Notes: generated by a model from the letters alone, not told the origin. A stretch of DNA of 64,000 nucleotides from Chryseobacterium artocarpi (GCF_001684975.1 NZ_MAYH01000023.1:248001-312000), one strand, 5' to 3'. Counted from the stretch's first letter, positions 32,406 to 42,421 are shown. A program made the numbers and translations.

Positions 32406-33671
32406 TTAACTAAATCTTTCAGGGTTGAATATCTTTATCTCAACCGTTGGCTTTTGGTCATTGGCAAGCTCAGAAACTGTCTTTCCGAAAATAGGTCCTA
32501 GACTTAAGCCCATCATTCCGCCGCCGCCTGCAATAATCAGATTTTTTAGTTTGGAAGACTGTCCCAGATAAGGAAGTCCATCTGGTGCACAAGGTCTGTA
32601 GCCGAACCATATTTCCGATTCTTTAGGTAATTTTACCTGGAAATCAGGCATATATTTAGGAATAGAATTTACGATCCCCTCTACTCTTTTCATATTTACT
32701 TTATCATGGTGAGAAGCCAGCTCCATAGTTCCCCCAAAACGGATGTGCCCATTCATTGGGGTTACCGCTACTCTTGCTTCCAGTAATAATGCTGCATGCT
32801 CCAATCTGTTGACTGGATTTTCAGGAGTATGCATGAATGAATAACCTTTCCCTGGCATCAGTTGAATTTTAATCCCTGCTTTTTGAGCCAATTCAGGTAA
32901 AAATGAACCTCCGGTCATAATGAAACGATCAGCAGAGAATTTTTTACCATTAGCTATTAATGCTTTAATAGCATTCCCCGCAATTTCGTAACCTGTTACT
33001 TTATGTTGTGTATGGAAGACTACCCCATTACTTTTAAGGTAAGCGATCATTTGTTTCATCAGTTTCATGGGGTTCATATGACCATCACATTTGTAATTGA
33101 TACCTCCGATAACATCCAGCTGAATATTGGGTTCCAGTTCCTGAATTCCTTTTTTATCCAAAATGTCAACAGGAAGTCCCAGACTGATGGCTTTATGGGC
33201 TAGCTCTGTTTCTTCTTCTGCCACTTTTTCGGTTTTATAAAGCATTAGAATTCCGTTTTGATTCAATTCAAAATTAAATTCTTCTTTTCTAGCAATTTCA
33301 TTGTAAAGGCTGCTACTTGCGAGATTGAGATCCCTGATTGCTGCTGCAGAACGGTCTACATGGTTCTGATTGGAATGTTTCAGAAATTTTAATCCCCATG
33401 ATAGTAATTGAGTACTGAGTGATGGTTTTACATAGAACGGACTTTTACTGTCGAACATCCATCGAATTCCCTGTGCAATAACTCCGGGAGCAGCCAAAGG
33501 GGTAAAATGGCTTGGTACAATCATTCCTGCATTGCCGTAAGAGCAATTATTATCAAGATCATTTTGTTCCAGAATTTCTACCTGCCAACCTTTCTCCAAA
33601 AGATAATATGCTGAACTTAACCCTGCGATTCCGGCACCTATAATCAGTGCTTTGCCTTTATTTTGTGTCAT
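32406..33671 (-). CDS. FAD-dependent D-amino-acid dehydrogenase, probably D-hydroxyproline
   Basis: 421 residues of the DadA/DAO family. The FAD motif is KALIIGAGIAGLSSAYYLLEKG, and the carboxy-terminal FAD contact is LIIAGGGGMMGLSLGPIFG. The operon holds 4-hydroxyproline epimerase, a DapA-like deaminase and a semialdehyde dehydrogenase. The expected role is therefore oxidation of cis-4-hydroxy-D-proline to 1-pyrroline-4-hydroxy-2-carboxylate. It is the last gene of the operon, 15 bases from the epimerase gene. Function follows from context; D-proline is another possible substrate. Confidence 0.88.
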   Translation of the reverse strand: MTQNKGKALIIGAGIAGLSSAYYLLEKGWQVEILEQNDLDNNCSYGNAGMIVPSHFTPLAAPGVIAQGIRWMFDSKSPFYVKPSLSTQLLSWGLKFLKHSNQNHVDRSAAAIRDLNLASSSLYNEIARKEEFNFELNQNGILMLYKTEKVAEEETELAHKAISLGLPVDILDKKGIQELEPNIQLDVIGGINYKCDGHMNPMKLMKQMIAYLKSNGVVFHTQHKVTGYEIAGNAIKALIANGKKFSADRFIMTGGSFLPELAQKAGIKIQLMPGKGYSFMHTPENPVNRLEHAALLLEARVAVTPMNGHIRFGGTMELASHHDKVNMKRVEGIVNSIPKYMPDFQVKLPKESEIWFGYRPCAPDGLPYLGQSSKLKNLIIAGGGGMMGLSLGPIFGKTVSELANDQKPTVEIKIFNPERFS

Positions 33672-33686
33672 AACTCGTTGTAAATT

Positions 33687-34685
33687 TTACATTACCTGAA
33701 ATCCTTGCCAGTAAGGATCTTCATCATCAATAATAATCTGGTTGTAGCCGGTAATTCTCGCCCAGCCTTCTACTGAAGGGATAATAGCCGGTTTTCCATC
33801 AACAGTTGCTGTTCCTTCAATTCTTCCGATAAACTGGGAACCGATATAGCTTTCATGGATAAATTCTTCCCCTTCTTTTAACTTGCCTTTTGCATACCAC
33901 TGAGCCATTCTTGCCGAAGTTCCTGTACCACAAGGTGAACGGTCTAAAGCATTCTCGCCTACTAATACAGCGTTCCTTCCGCTTGCCTTGGGATCTGAAG
34001 GATTACCTGTCCACTGGATATGACTTAATCCGGAAATATGCTCATTTTCAGGATGGATGAACTGGTATTTTTCATTAAGCAGTTTTCTGATGATTTTCCC
34101 ATAATGGATAAGCTGGCTAGCCGAGAAATCTGAAATATCTCTAAAGTTTTCCTGTGGATCAATGATGGCGTAAAAGTTCCCACCATAAGCAACATCAGCC
34201 TTTATCAATCCCAGATCTGGGCATTCCACTTCAAGATTTTCAGCATAAAGGAAAGACTTTACGTTGGTCAGTTTTACAGATTTCACTTTTTTTCCTTCCT
34301 GGATATAATCTATGAGAATAAGTCCCGCTGGTGTTTCTAATCGTAATTTTCCAGGGATTTTAGGAACAACGAGTCCTTCTTCTATAGCAATGGTAATTGT
34401 TCCGATTGTTCCGTGCCCACACATGGGAAGACAACCACTGGTTTCAATATATAGAACACCAATATCATTTGCTTCATCAATCGGTGGATAGAGAATACTT
34501 CCGCTCATCATATCATGTCCTCGGGGTTCAAACATTAATCCTTTTCTGATCCAATCATATTCTTTCATGAAGTGAAGCCTGCGCTCCATCATAGAATTTC
34601 CTTTCAAAATAGGTCCTCCACCGGCAACAAGACGTACCGGACATCCACAGGTATGGGAGTCTATGCAAAAAAATGTTCTGTTCAT
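33687..34685 (-). CDS. 4-hydroxyproline 2-epimerase (proline racemase family)
   Basis: 332 residues. Both catalytic cysteines of the racemase/epimerase mechanism are present: PMCGHGTIG and DRSPCGTGTSARMAQ. The related 3-hydroxyproline dehydratases have Thr at the second position, so epimerase is favoured. It would convert trans-4-hydroxy-L-proline to cis-4-hydroxy-D-proline. The start codon overlaps the end of the aldehyde dehydrogenase gene by four bases (ATGA), showing tight coupling. Confidence 0.93.
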   Translation of the reverse strand: MNRTFFCIDSHTCGCPVRLVAGGGPILKGNSMMERRLHFMKEYDWIRKGLMFEPRGHDMMSGSILYPPIDEANDIGVLYIETSGCLPMCGHGTIGTITIAIEEGLVVPKIPGKLRLETPAGLILIDYIQEGKKVKSVKLTNVKSFLYAENLEVECPDLGLIKADVAYGGNFYAIIDPQENFRDISDFSASQLIHYGKIIRKLLNEKYQFIHPENEHISGLSHIQWTGNPSDPKASGRNAVLVGENALDRSPCGTGTSARMAQWYAKGKLKEGEEFIHESYIGSQFIGRIEGTATVDGKPAIIPSVEGWARITGYNQIIIDDEDPYWQGFQVM

Positions 34686-36166
34686 ACGGTTTCTAGTTTT
34701 AATGATCCTGTATTTACCTGTCCCTCTACAATTCTGCTGATTTGTAATGGATTTTCATTCTTCAGTTCTTCTGGTAAGAATTCATCTGACCAGTTTTGAA
34801 AAGAAATGGGACGCACAAATCGTTTAACGGCATCCGGTCCTACGGAAGTAAAGCGGGAATCTGTAGTTGCAGGAAATGGTCCTCCGTGCTGCATAGCGTA
34901 AACAACCTCTACTCCGGTGGGCATTCCGTTGAATAAAAGCCTTCCGCATTTATCTTTCAAAAGATTAATCAGTTCAGCATTTTTGCGTACATCATCCGAA
35001 GTTGCTGCTACAGTAATAGTTAATTGTCCTTTGAGATTTTGAGCGATCCGGATAAGTTCTTCCTGATTTTCACAGATAACAATGATTCCAAAAGGTCCGA
35101 AGACTTCTTCACTTAGCACTGGGTTATTGAGGAAACTTTGAGCATTAGTTTTTATAATAGTGACACTTGCTTTCCCTTCTTCAGTTTCTGTTGTGACAAT
35201 GATTTCAGTATCAGGCTGTTTTACGGTGTTTGATTTATGCTTTTCAAAACTTTCATATATGCCATTATTAAGCATCTTAGCAGGTTTAATTTCCTGAATT
35301 TCATTTCTCACAGCAGCGATAAAGCGATCCAGAGACTGACCCTTAATAGAAATAAATACTCCCGGATTGGTGCAGAACTGACCTACTCCTAATGTTAATG
35401 AACTGATATATTCTTTAGCTAATGCTTCTGCTTTATTCTCAATTAAATGTTGAAGCGCAAATATCGGGTTGATGCTTCCCATTTCTGCAAATACAGGAAT
35501 AGGGTTTTCACGATGATGGGCAATATCAAACAAAGCTTTCCCACCATTGAAAGAACCGGTAAATGCTACTGCCTGAATATCTTTGTGCTGTGTTAAATAA
35601 GCCCCAATTTCATAGGATGTTCCCGTAATATGGCTGAAAATACCTTCGGGCCATCCGAATTCTTTTACAGCATTTGTTATAGCATCAGCCATCATCTGAG
35701 AGGTTTGAGGATGTGCAGGATGTGCTTTTACAATAACAGGACAGCCTGCTCCTATGGCACTTGCCGTATCACCTCCTGCTGTGGAAAAAGCAAAAGGAAA
35801 GTTACTGGCTCCGAAAACGACCACAGGTCCTATACCTATATTATATTTTCTGAGATCTCCTTTTTGTTTCTCAGGTTGGGCAAGATCAATTCTGGGATCA
35901 CTATAAATTCCTGAAGCTACTGCCTTTGCGTAACTTCTCCATTGCCCTATTGTTCTGGCTTTTTCACCAACAAGTCTAGCCAGAGGTAGTGATGTCTCAA
36001 CATGGGCGATCTGGGTAAGTTCTTCTCCTAAAGCTTCAATCTGATCGGCAACAGCATTCATCAATGCAGCTCTTTCTTTTATTGTTGTATTCTTTAGGAA
36101 TTGGTATGCTCGGGAAGCCATTTGAATTCTTAACTCAATATTTTCTTTTGATGTTTCTTCAATCAT
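34682..36166 (-). CDS. Aldehyde dehydrogenase, probable 2-oxoglutarate semialdehyde dehydrogenase
   Basis: 494 residues. The catalytic Cys lies in GVGQFCTNPGVFI and the general base in VFAEMGSINP. The nucleotide-binding start is VVVFGASNFPFAFSTAGGDTASAIGAGCPVIVKAHPAHP. The GASNFPFAFS form marks the NADP-type 2,5-dioxovalerate dehydrogenase branch. In this operon it would oxidise the semialdehyde product of hydroxyproline deamination to 2-oxoglutarate, sending carbon to the TCA cycle. Confidence 0.92.
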   Translation of the reverse strand: MIEETSKENIELRIQMASRAYQFLKNTTIKERAALMNAVADQIEALGEELTQIAHVETSLPLARLVGEKARTIGQWRSYAKAVASGIYSDPRIDLAQPEKQKGDLRKYNIGIGPVVVFGASNFPFAFSTAGGDTASAIGAGCPVIVKAHPAHPQTSQMMADAITNAVKEFGWPEGIFSHITGTSYEIGAYLTQHKDIQAVAFTGSFNGGKALFDIAHHRENPIPVFAEMGSINPIFALQHLIENKAEALAKEYISSLTLGVGQFCTNPGVFISIKGQSLDRFIAAVRNEIQEIKPAKMLNNGIYESFEKHKSNTVKQPDTEIIVTTETEEGKASVTIIKTNAQSFLNNPVLSEEVFGPFGIIVICENQEELIRIAQNLKGQLTITVAATSDDVRKNAELINLLKDKCGRLLFNGMPTGVEVVYAMQHGGPFPATTDSRFTSVGPDAVKRFVRPISFQNWSDEFLPEELKNENPLQISRIVEGQVNTGSLKLETV

Positions 36167-36183
36167 AGCTTTTGTTTTTGGTA

Positions 36184-37089
36184 TTAATTTAATATTGGGC
36201 GATTCTTTCTGCCTTCTTCAATAATTTTATTGACTTTTTCAGCTTCTTCTCCCTGAAGTTCAAGACGTGGAGCTCTTACATAAGGATTGCTGATTCCTTC
36301 GGCGGTAGCAGCCAGCTTGATATATTGGATAAGCTTTGGATGAATATCTAATTCTAATAATGGCATAAACCATCTGTAAAGGGCAACCGCTTTATCATAT
36401 TCACCTGTTTTGGCATAGTTGTACATAGCCATTGTTTCATTTGGAAAGGCATCTACCAACCCTGCTACCAAGCCATCAGCTCCAAGCATCAGGGTTTCAA
36501 GGCAGATGGTGTCTACTCCGCCAAGAATTTTAATCCTTTTTCCGAAACGGTTGATCATTCTGGTTACATTGGCAAGATCTCTTGTAGATTCTTTAACAGC
36601 TTGAATAGTTGGATATTCAATAAGTTCGTCAAACATTTCCAGCGTTACATAAATTCCGTAATCAACAGGGTTATTATAGATAAGGATAGGAAGGTCTGTA
36701 GCAGTAGCAACCGCTTTAAAATATTCTACAACTTCACGGCTGTCAGCTTTGTAACGCATTGGTGGAAGAAGCATTAATCCGTCAGCTCCTAGTTCTTTTG
36801 CTTTTTGGGCAAAGTTTACTGCATTTTTAGTAGTATTTTCAGAAAGGTTAAGGATAACCGGAATTCTGCCCTGTGTAATTTTTTTTGCGTATTGAAGAAG
36901 TTCAAATTTTTCTTCAGTTTCCAAAGCACTGGCTTCTCCTAATGTTCCGGCAAGGATAATTCCGTGAACTCCGGCTTTAATCTGGGCTTCTGTATTAATC
37001 GCAAACATTTCAAAATCAATCTTTCCTTCTTTCGTAAAAGGAGTTAATACAGCAGGATAAATTCCTTCCCAGTTTAGTTTTGTACTCAT
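36184..37089 (-). CDS. DapA-family lyase/deaminase of hydroxyproline catabolism
   Basis: 301 residues of the dihydrodipicolinate synthase family. The Schiff-base lysine is in IQAVKESTRDLANV and the tyrosine in ILIYNNPVDYGI. The amino terminus shows LTPFTKEGKIDFEMF and GTLGEASALETEEK, with Leu-Gly-Glu in place of the GTTGE seen in DapA. Context suggests 1-pyrroline-4-hydroxy-2-carboxylate deaminase rather than lysine synthesis. It is first in the operon, behind a possible -7 element TAGTTTTG (37114-37107) that lacks a good -33, as expected for an activator-dependent promoter. Confidence 0.88.
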   Translation of the reverse strand: MSTKLNWEGIYPAVLTPFTKEGKIDFEMFAINTEAQIKAGVHGIILAGTLGEASALETEEKFELLQYAKKITQGRIPVILNLSENTTKNAVNFAQKAKELGADGLMLLPPMRYKADSREVVEYFKAVATATDLPILIYNNPVDYGIYVTLEMFDELIEYPTIQAVKESTRDLANVTRMINRFGKRIKILGGVDTICLETLMLGADGLVAGLVDAFPNETMAMYNYAKTGEYDKAVALYRWFMPLLELDIHPKLIQYIKLAATAEGISNPYVRAPRLELQGEEAEKVNKIIEEGRKNRPILN

Positions 37090-37177
37090 ATCAAATAATA
37101 TTTATTCAAAACTAAGTGAATTTCAAAACGGTAAATGTTAATATTTTAATGAGTTCTGACCGTATTTTAACATGTAG

Positions 37178-38062
37178 TTATTCGTGGTCAAAAGTAGCTT
37201 CTTTATAATGCTTCAGATATTCTTTGGGAGAGTATTTCATAATGGATTTAAAAACCCGGTTGAAATTGGTTAAACTATTGAACCCACTGTTAAAAGCAAC
37301 AGAAGAAATACTGTACATGTTGCTGGAGGTTAATAATCTGCAGGCTCTTTGTACTCTCAATTCATTCAGATATTGAATATAGGTAATCCTTGTGCGTTTT
37401 TTAAAGGATCTGCAAAATGCCTGAGGCGTCATACAGGCTTCTTTGGCAATAGCATCAAGGGTAAGTTTATGCTGGGTGAAATTCTTCTTAATATAGGATT
37501 GGGCATCTATAATTCGCTGGTCGTTGTCTGAAATATGATTAGGCAGATTCTTTTCCGAAGATAAAGGAATATGAATGTGCCTGTTTTGCATGAGGTGGTT
37601 TAAAATCTTTATAAAATCTATGATCTGTTCTACCCCCTGCGTCTTTTGCAAGGCTGACATGCTTTCTCCTACACTTGCTTTTAATTTTGAAGCAACCTGG
37701 AATCCTACTTTTGAATGTTCGATGAAGTTTTTGAGCTCTTCAAATTCCGGTAAATCAAAAAAAGCGGATATTTTTTTATCAGGATCAAAAAAAATAGAGA
37801 TAGCGTGAACTTTTTGTTTTTCATTTTCAGCAAAATCCCCTTTAAAAACGTGCGATTGGTTGGCACCAAGATAGAAAATATCTCCTGGTTCAAAAGCGAA
37901 AAGGTTTTGTTCTATGGCTAAAGTACCACGTCCTTTAAGAATCCACATAATCTGTGTTTCAGTATGCCGATGAAAATAAGGATAGAAATTAGGCATAATA
38001 TCTTCCTGAATACGGATACTTTTATTGGTGTCGGCTGGAACTGAAAACTGAAGACTCTTCAT
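37178..38062 (-). CDS. AraC-family regulator of the hydroxyproline operon
   Basis: 294 residues: an amino-terminal cupin-like sensing domain (HRHTETQIMWILKGRGTLAIEQNLFAFEPGDIFYLGANQSHVF), a linker and a double helix-turn-helix at the end (KLTLDAIAKEACMTPQAFCRSFKKRTRITYIQYL, then SISSVAFNSGFNSLTNFNRVFK). It lies upstream of the catabolic genes in the same direction and is divergent from the aminopeptidase P gene. It is the obvious candidate regulator of both sides, answering to hydroxyproline or a related molecule. Confidence 0.9.
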   Translation of the reverse strand: MKSLQFSVPADTNKSIRIQEDIMPNFYPYFHRHTETQIMWILKGRGTLAIEQNLFAFEPGDIFYLGANQSHVFKGDFAENEKQKVHAISIFFDPDKKISAFFDLPEFEELKNFIEHSKVGFQVASKLKASVGESMSALQKTQGVEQIIDFIKILNHLMQNRHIHIPLSSEKNLPNHISDNDQRIIDAQSYIKKNFTQHKLTLDAIAKEACMTPQAFCRSFKKRTRITYIQYLNELRVQRACRLLTSSNMYSISSVAFNSGFNSLTNFNRVFKSIMKYSPKEYLKHYKEATFDHE

Positions 38063-38249
38063 ACAATCAATACTTTATAGAATTAAAAGAATAGAAAGGT
38101 TAAAATATTGCCGAATTTAAGTAAAATATGAACATTAAGTATCATATTAAAATCCAAACTTTACATCTCTATAATTTTAATGAATAAAGTGCTTCAAATA
38201 GTACAAAATCGTAACTTTAAACCTTTAAAATAAAAAATAATCATAATAT

Positions 38250-39644
38250 ATGTTTTCAGCACAAACCTATCAGGACAGACGATCTCTATTACAAACTAAT
38301 GTAGCTGGCGGAGTCTTATTATTTTTAGGAAATATAGAAAATCCGGTAAATTTTGAGCATAATCCTTATTATTTCCGTCAGGATAGTAATTTCCTGTATT
38401 ATTTCGGAATTCAGGAGCCTAGAATTGCAGCCATTATTGATATTGATGAGAATAAAACCATTGTTTTCGGAGATGAATTAAGTATTGATGATATTGTCTG
38501 GATGGGCAGACAGGAAACATTGAAAGAAAAATGTCTTAAATCCGGTGTACAGGAAACTTTGCCTTACGCTGAGCTTCCAAAGTATTTGTCAAAAGTACAG
38601 ACTTCCGGTAGAAAAGTGCATTATCTTCCTCCTTATCAGTCTTCCAATAAAATCCTATTATCTGATGTTTTAGAAATTAAAATAACAGCATTACAACCTT
38701 CAGCAGAAATGATCAAAGCAATCGTAAAGCAGCGTTCTGTAAAAGAATCTCAGGAGATTGTACAAATTGAACAGGCGGTAAATGTATCCAATGAAATGCA
38801 CTTATTGGCAATGCGTATGGCAAGACCAGGCGTTAAAGAATATGAAGTGGCAAATGCTATTCAATACCTTGCAGCAAATAAAGAATGCCAGATGTCTTAT
38901 CCTCCGATTGTTACGATAAATGGTGGCATCCTTCACAATCATTATCGCCTTAATACACTGAAGGAAGGCGATCTTTTCCTGAATGATTCAGGTGCTGAAA
39001 CAGCAATGGGATATGCAGGTGACTTAACAAGAACCTTTCCTGTGAGTAAAACCTTTACCACCAAACAAAAAGAGATGTATGAAGTGGTTCTGAATGCTTT
39101 TAATAGTGCGCAAAGTCTTTTGAAACCCGGAGTTCGTTTTAAAGATATTCACCTGAAGGCTTCCCTGCATCTTGTAGAAGGTCTTATTGATCTTGGATTG
39201 ATGAAAGGAAACCCTGAAGATGCTGTGAAAAATCATGCTCATACCCTATTCTTTCAATGTGGTTTGGGGCATATGATGGGATTGGATGTTCATGATATGG
39301 AAGACCTTGGTGAGCAATATATAGGCTATACTGAAGATGAACCAAAGGACACGAAAACATTCGGGCTTAAATCTTTACGCTTAGGAAAGTCTTTGGAGTC
39401 AGGATTTGTAGTGACGGTGGAACCAGGTATTTATATGATTCCTGAACTGATTGATATCTGGCAGGCTGAAAATAAAAACGCAGAATTTATTAATTATGAT
39501 AAAGTAAATGAATACCGAGACTTCGGCGGCGTTCGTGTAGAAGATGATTTCCTGATTACGGATGATGGGTATAGACTGCTTGGAAACGGACTGATCAAAA
39601 CAGTTGAAGAAATAGAAAATTACAGAGCTGAACATTTAGCTTAA
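38250..39644 (+). CDS. pepP: Aminopeptidase P (Xaa-Pro aminopeptidase)
   Basis: 464 residues. An amino-terminal domain (1-175) is followed by the M24 pita-bread domain. Metal ligands are visible: Asp in FLNDSGAE and GYAGDLTRTF, His in GLGHMMGLDVHD, Glu in VTVEPGIYMIPE and GGVRVEDDFLI. It removes the amino-terminal residue before proline. It forms an operon with dipeptidyl peptidase IV, 14 bases away, and is divergent from the hydroxyproline regulator. This fits digestion of proline-rich peptides such as collagen fragments. No signal peptide was seen, so it acts in the cytoplasm. Confidence 0.95.
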   Translation: MFSAQTYQDRRSLLQTNVAGGVLLFLGNIENPVNFEHNPYYFRQDSNFLYYFGIQEPRIAAIIDIDENKTIVFGDELSIDDIVWMGRQETLKEKCLKSGVQETLPYAELPKYLSKVQTSGRKVHYLPPYQSSNKILLSDVLEIKITALQPSAEMIKAIVKQRSVKESQEIVQIEQAVNVSNEMHLLAMRMARPGVKEYEVANAIQYLAANKECQMSYPPIVTINGGILHNHYRLNTLKEGDLFLNDSGAETAMGYAGDLTRTFPVSKTFTTKQKEMYEVVLNAFNSAQSLLKPGVRFKDIHLKASLHLVEGLIDLGLMKGNPEDAVKNHAHTLFFQCGLGHMMGLDVHDMEDLGEQYIGYTEDEPKDTKTFGLKSLRLGKSLESGFVVTVEPGIYMIPELIDIWQAENKNAEFINYDKVNEYRDFGGVRVEDDFLITDDGYRLLGNGLIKTVEEIENYRAEHLA

Positions 39645-39658
39645 TTCAAATATCATAT

Positions 39659-41827
39659 ATGAAGAAGATAAAAAAACTAACAATCATTGCATTTTACTTC
39701 CTGAGTCTGTCACCATTGGCTGCACAAAAGATGCAATGGACACCGGATGGGAATGCTTATTATTCATTTACTAAAAAAGGGGTTGAAGTCGTAGATGTAC
39801 TACATCCTGGAAAGGAACAGACTTTTTTAGATAAGAATGAATTGATTCCTTCCGGAAGTTCCACGCCTTTAGAGGTACAGAATTTTAAAGTTTCTCCTGA
39901 TGGGAAAAGCTTGTTATTGTACACTAACAGCAAGAAAGTATGGCGGGATAATACCCGTGGAGATTACTGGATCTTTGATAAAAACAGTAAAAAACTTACA
40001 CAGCTTGGAAAAAGCTTACCGGCATCGTCATTAATGTTTGCCAAGTTTTCACCGGATGGGAAAAAAGTGGCTTATGTATCAAAGCATAATATTTATATCG
40101 AAGATCTTTCAAACAATCAGCTTACTAAAATTACTGATGATGGTACAGACAGAATGATCAACGGAACTTTCGATTGGGTATATGAAGAAGAATTCGGAAC
40201 ACGTGATGGTTTCAGATGGTCTCCGGATGGAAGGAAAATTGCTTATTGGAAACTTGATGCACGTGATACCAAAAACTTCCTGATGATCAATAATACTGAT
40301 AGTCTGTATTCATTTACCATCCCTGTAGAATATCCAAAAGCAGGAGAAAATCCTTCAGGATGTAGCATATGGTTCTATGATCTGTCAGCTAAAACGACAA
40401 AAAAAGCTGATATATCAGGTGATGAAGTACAACATTATATTCCGAGAATGGAATGGGTACAGGATTCTAAATCTATTATTCTTCAACAATTAAACAGAAA
40501 GCAGAACCAAAGTAAAATTATTATTGCTGATGCCGGTTCAGGAGCCAGTAAAACCATTCATACAGAAACAGATCCTGCATGGATTGATATAAAAACCCGA
40601 TGGAATGACAATGATCCGACGGGCTGGGACTGGATTGAGAATGGTAAAGAATTCCTATGGCTTTCTGAAAAAGACGGCTGGAGACATATCTATAAAATAG
40701 ACATGAATGGAAAGGAAACATTGATTACAAAAGATGCTTTTGATGTTATAAAACCGGAATTTTTTGATGTTCCAAACAAACAGATCTACTTTTTGGCTTC
40801 TCCCGATAATGCAACACAAAAATATCTGTATAAAGTAAGTATGAAAGGAGGAAAAGCACAAAGAGTAACGCCTGGTGCTTATACAGGATCCAATCAATAT
40901 ACAATCTCGCCTAACGGAAAAATTGCAGTGTTTAATAACAGTAATGTCAATGGACAATCTATTGGAGCGGTTGTGTCTCTTCCGGAACATAAAGAGCTTG
41001 TAGCTGCAAAGAATGTAACAAAAGTAAATCCTGAAACATCCAAAACAGAATTTTTCCAAATTACAACGGAAGACGGAATTACCCTTGACGGATGGGTTGT
41101 AAAGCCGAAAAACTTTGATCCTTCTAAAAAATATCCAATTGTTTTTATGGTATACGGAGAACCTGCATTACAGACTGTAACGGATGATTATTATTCAAGC
41201 TGGAGTCTATACGCTGGTGATATGGCTCAGGATGGATATGTGTACGTATCTCTTGAAAACCGTGGCACACCTGCTCCAAAAGGGCGTGAATGGAGAAAAT
41301 CTATTTATCGTAAAATTGGTAAGCTCAATATCCGTGATCAGGCAATGGGAGCCAAAGCTTTATTTGCAAAATGGTCTTATATAGATACTTCCAGAGTTGC
41401 GGTATGGGGTTGGAGCGGCGGAGGCTCTTCCACGCTAAACCTTTTAGGACAATATCCGGATATTTATCAGACAGGAATTGCTATTGCTCCTGTAGCCAAC
41501 CAGTTGTTCTACGATAATATTTATCAGGAAAGATACATGGGGCTTCCACAGGAAAACAGAGAAGATTTTGTAAATGGTTCTCCATTGGCTTATGCTAAAA
41601 ATCTAAAAGGAAATCTTTTATTGATACATGGAACAGGTGATGATAACGTTCATTATCAAAATACAGAAGTATATATCAATGAATTGGTAAAATACAACAA
41701 ACAATTTCAGCTGATGTCCTACCCAAACAGAACTCACTCTATAAATGAAGGTGAAGGAACCTCTCTTCACCTTTCCACTCTATTTACCAAATATTTGAAA
41801 GAACATTGTCCTCCGGGAGGAAGATAA
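39659..41827 (+). CDS. Dipeptidyl peptidase IV (S9 family), exported
   Basis: 722 residues with a signal peptide (about 1-22, LSPLAAQ). An eight-bladed beta-propeller (about 30-470, with repeated DGKxxxY motifs) is followed by an alpha/beta-hydrolase domain. The serine is in WGWSGGGSSTL, the aspartate in GTGDDNVHYQNT, and the histidine in NRTHSINEG. The paired EE motif of DPP4 is YEEEFGTRDGF. It cuts Xaa-Pro dipeptides from peptides in the periplasm. It is co-transcribed with aminopeptidase P. Confidence 0.95.
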   Translation: MKKIKKLTIIAFYFLSLSPLAAQKMQWTPDGNAYYSFTKKGVEVVDVLHPGKEQTFLDKNELIPSGSSTPLEVQNFKVSPDGKSLLLYTNSKKVWRDNTRGDYWIFDKNSKKLTQLGKSLPASSLMFAKFSPDGKKVAYVSKHNIYIEDLSNNQLTKITDDGTDRMINGTFDWVYEEEFGTRDGFRWSPDGRKIAYWKLDARDTKNFLMINNTDSLYSFTIPVEYPKAGENPSGCSIWFYDLSAKTTKKADISGDEVQHYIPRMEWVQDSKSIILQQLNRKQNQSKIIIADAGSGASKTIHTETDPAWIDIKTRWNDNDPTGWDWIENGKEFLWLSEKDGWRHIYKIDMNGKETLITKDAFDVIKPEFFDVPNKQIYFLASPDNATQKYLYKVSMKGGKAQRVTPGAYTGSNQYTISPNGKIAVFNNSNVNGQSIGAVVSLPEHKELVAAKNVTKVNPETSKTEFFQITTEDGITLDGWVVKPKNFDPSKKYPIVFMVYGEPALQTVTDDYYSSWSLYAGDMAQDGYVYVSLENRGTPAPKGREWRKSIYRKIGKLNIRDQAMGAKALFAKWSYIDTSRVAVWGWSGGGSSTLNLLGQYPDIYQTGIAIAPVANQLFYDNIYQERYMGLPQENREDFVNGSPLAYAKNLKGNLLLIHGTGDDNVHYQNTEVYINELVKYNKQFQLMSYPNRTHSINEGEGTSLHLSTLFTKYLKEHCPPGGR

Positions 41828-41837
41828 ATAAATAATG

Positions 41838-41868
41838 AAAGTCTCACGTAATGTGGGGCTTTTTTTGT
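41838..41868 (+). terminator. Terminator after the dipeptidyl peptidase gene
   Basis: AAAGTCTCAC and GTGGGGCTTT pair with G-U wobbles around GTAAT, followed by a run of seven Ts, just past the stop codon. Confidence 0.75.
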
Positions 41869-41872
41869 AGAA

Positions 41873-42298
41873 TTATTTTCTTTTAAATATAACTGTCAAG
41901 GTGATAAGAAAAGGCTCTTTCTTATATTGATCAGTATCCTTCATTACAATTTTCATGGTTGTTTTATCCAGTTGTACGATTTCAAACTTTCTCTCATAAT
42001 TACCTCCATCGAATAAAGACAAGGTTTTATCATCAGAATCTAATGAATATGAAAAATAAAGTTGCCCACCATCGATAATAGAACCATCCGAATTAAACTG
42101 CATGATGTCTTTACTGCTATATTTTGAATGCGTTTGAACCGTTCGTTTTCCGTTCGCTTCAATACCTTCTGCTGATGAAAGAAAAGGCTGCCATTTTCCG
42201 ACAATCATTTTTTTATTAGATTGCTGAAAAGAAATATTGAATGACATTACAGCCAAACAAAAAATAGCAGAAAACAGGATTATGTTAAACGATTTCAT
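41873..42298 (-). CDS. Lipocalin-like exported protein
   Basis: 141 residues from the ATG at 42298. The frame is open to 42349, but a signal peptide begins at Met18 of that longer frame (MKSFNIILFSAIFCLAVMSFN). After the signal come MIVGKWQPFLSS and IMQFNSDGSIIDGGQLYFSYSLDSDDKTLSLFDGG, the pattern of small lipocalin-like beta-barrels common in Bacteroidota. Function unknown. It is divergent from the DNA glycosylase gene. Confidence 0.7.
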   Translation of the reverse strand: MKSFNIILFSAIFCLAVMSFNISFQQSNKKMIVGKWQPFLSSAEGIEANGKRTVQTHSKYSSKDIMQFNSDGSIIDGGQLYFSYSLDSDDKTLSLFDGGNYERKFEIVQLDKTTMKIVMKDTDQYKKEPFLITLTVIFKRK

Positions 42299-42361
42299 TA
42301 CATTTTGACTTTTAGAAAATAAAGAGCTGGTTTTCAAATGTAGTGACAATCTGTTTAATTA

Positions 42362-42394
42362 TTGAGAATTTATTTTTTATAATTATTAATTTTG
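42362..42394 (+). promoter_or_regulatory. Predicted promoter of the DNA glycosylase gene; decides its start
   Basis: TTG (42362-42364), 22 bases, then TAATTTTG (42387-42394), an exact TAnnTTTG match. The open frame starts inside this element (TTG 42392), so the real start must be later, probably TTG at 42422. Confidence 0.6.
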
Positions 42395-42421
42395 ATTTCT
42401 TCATTTATAAAAGAATTTAAT

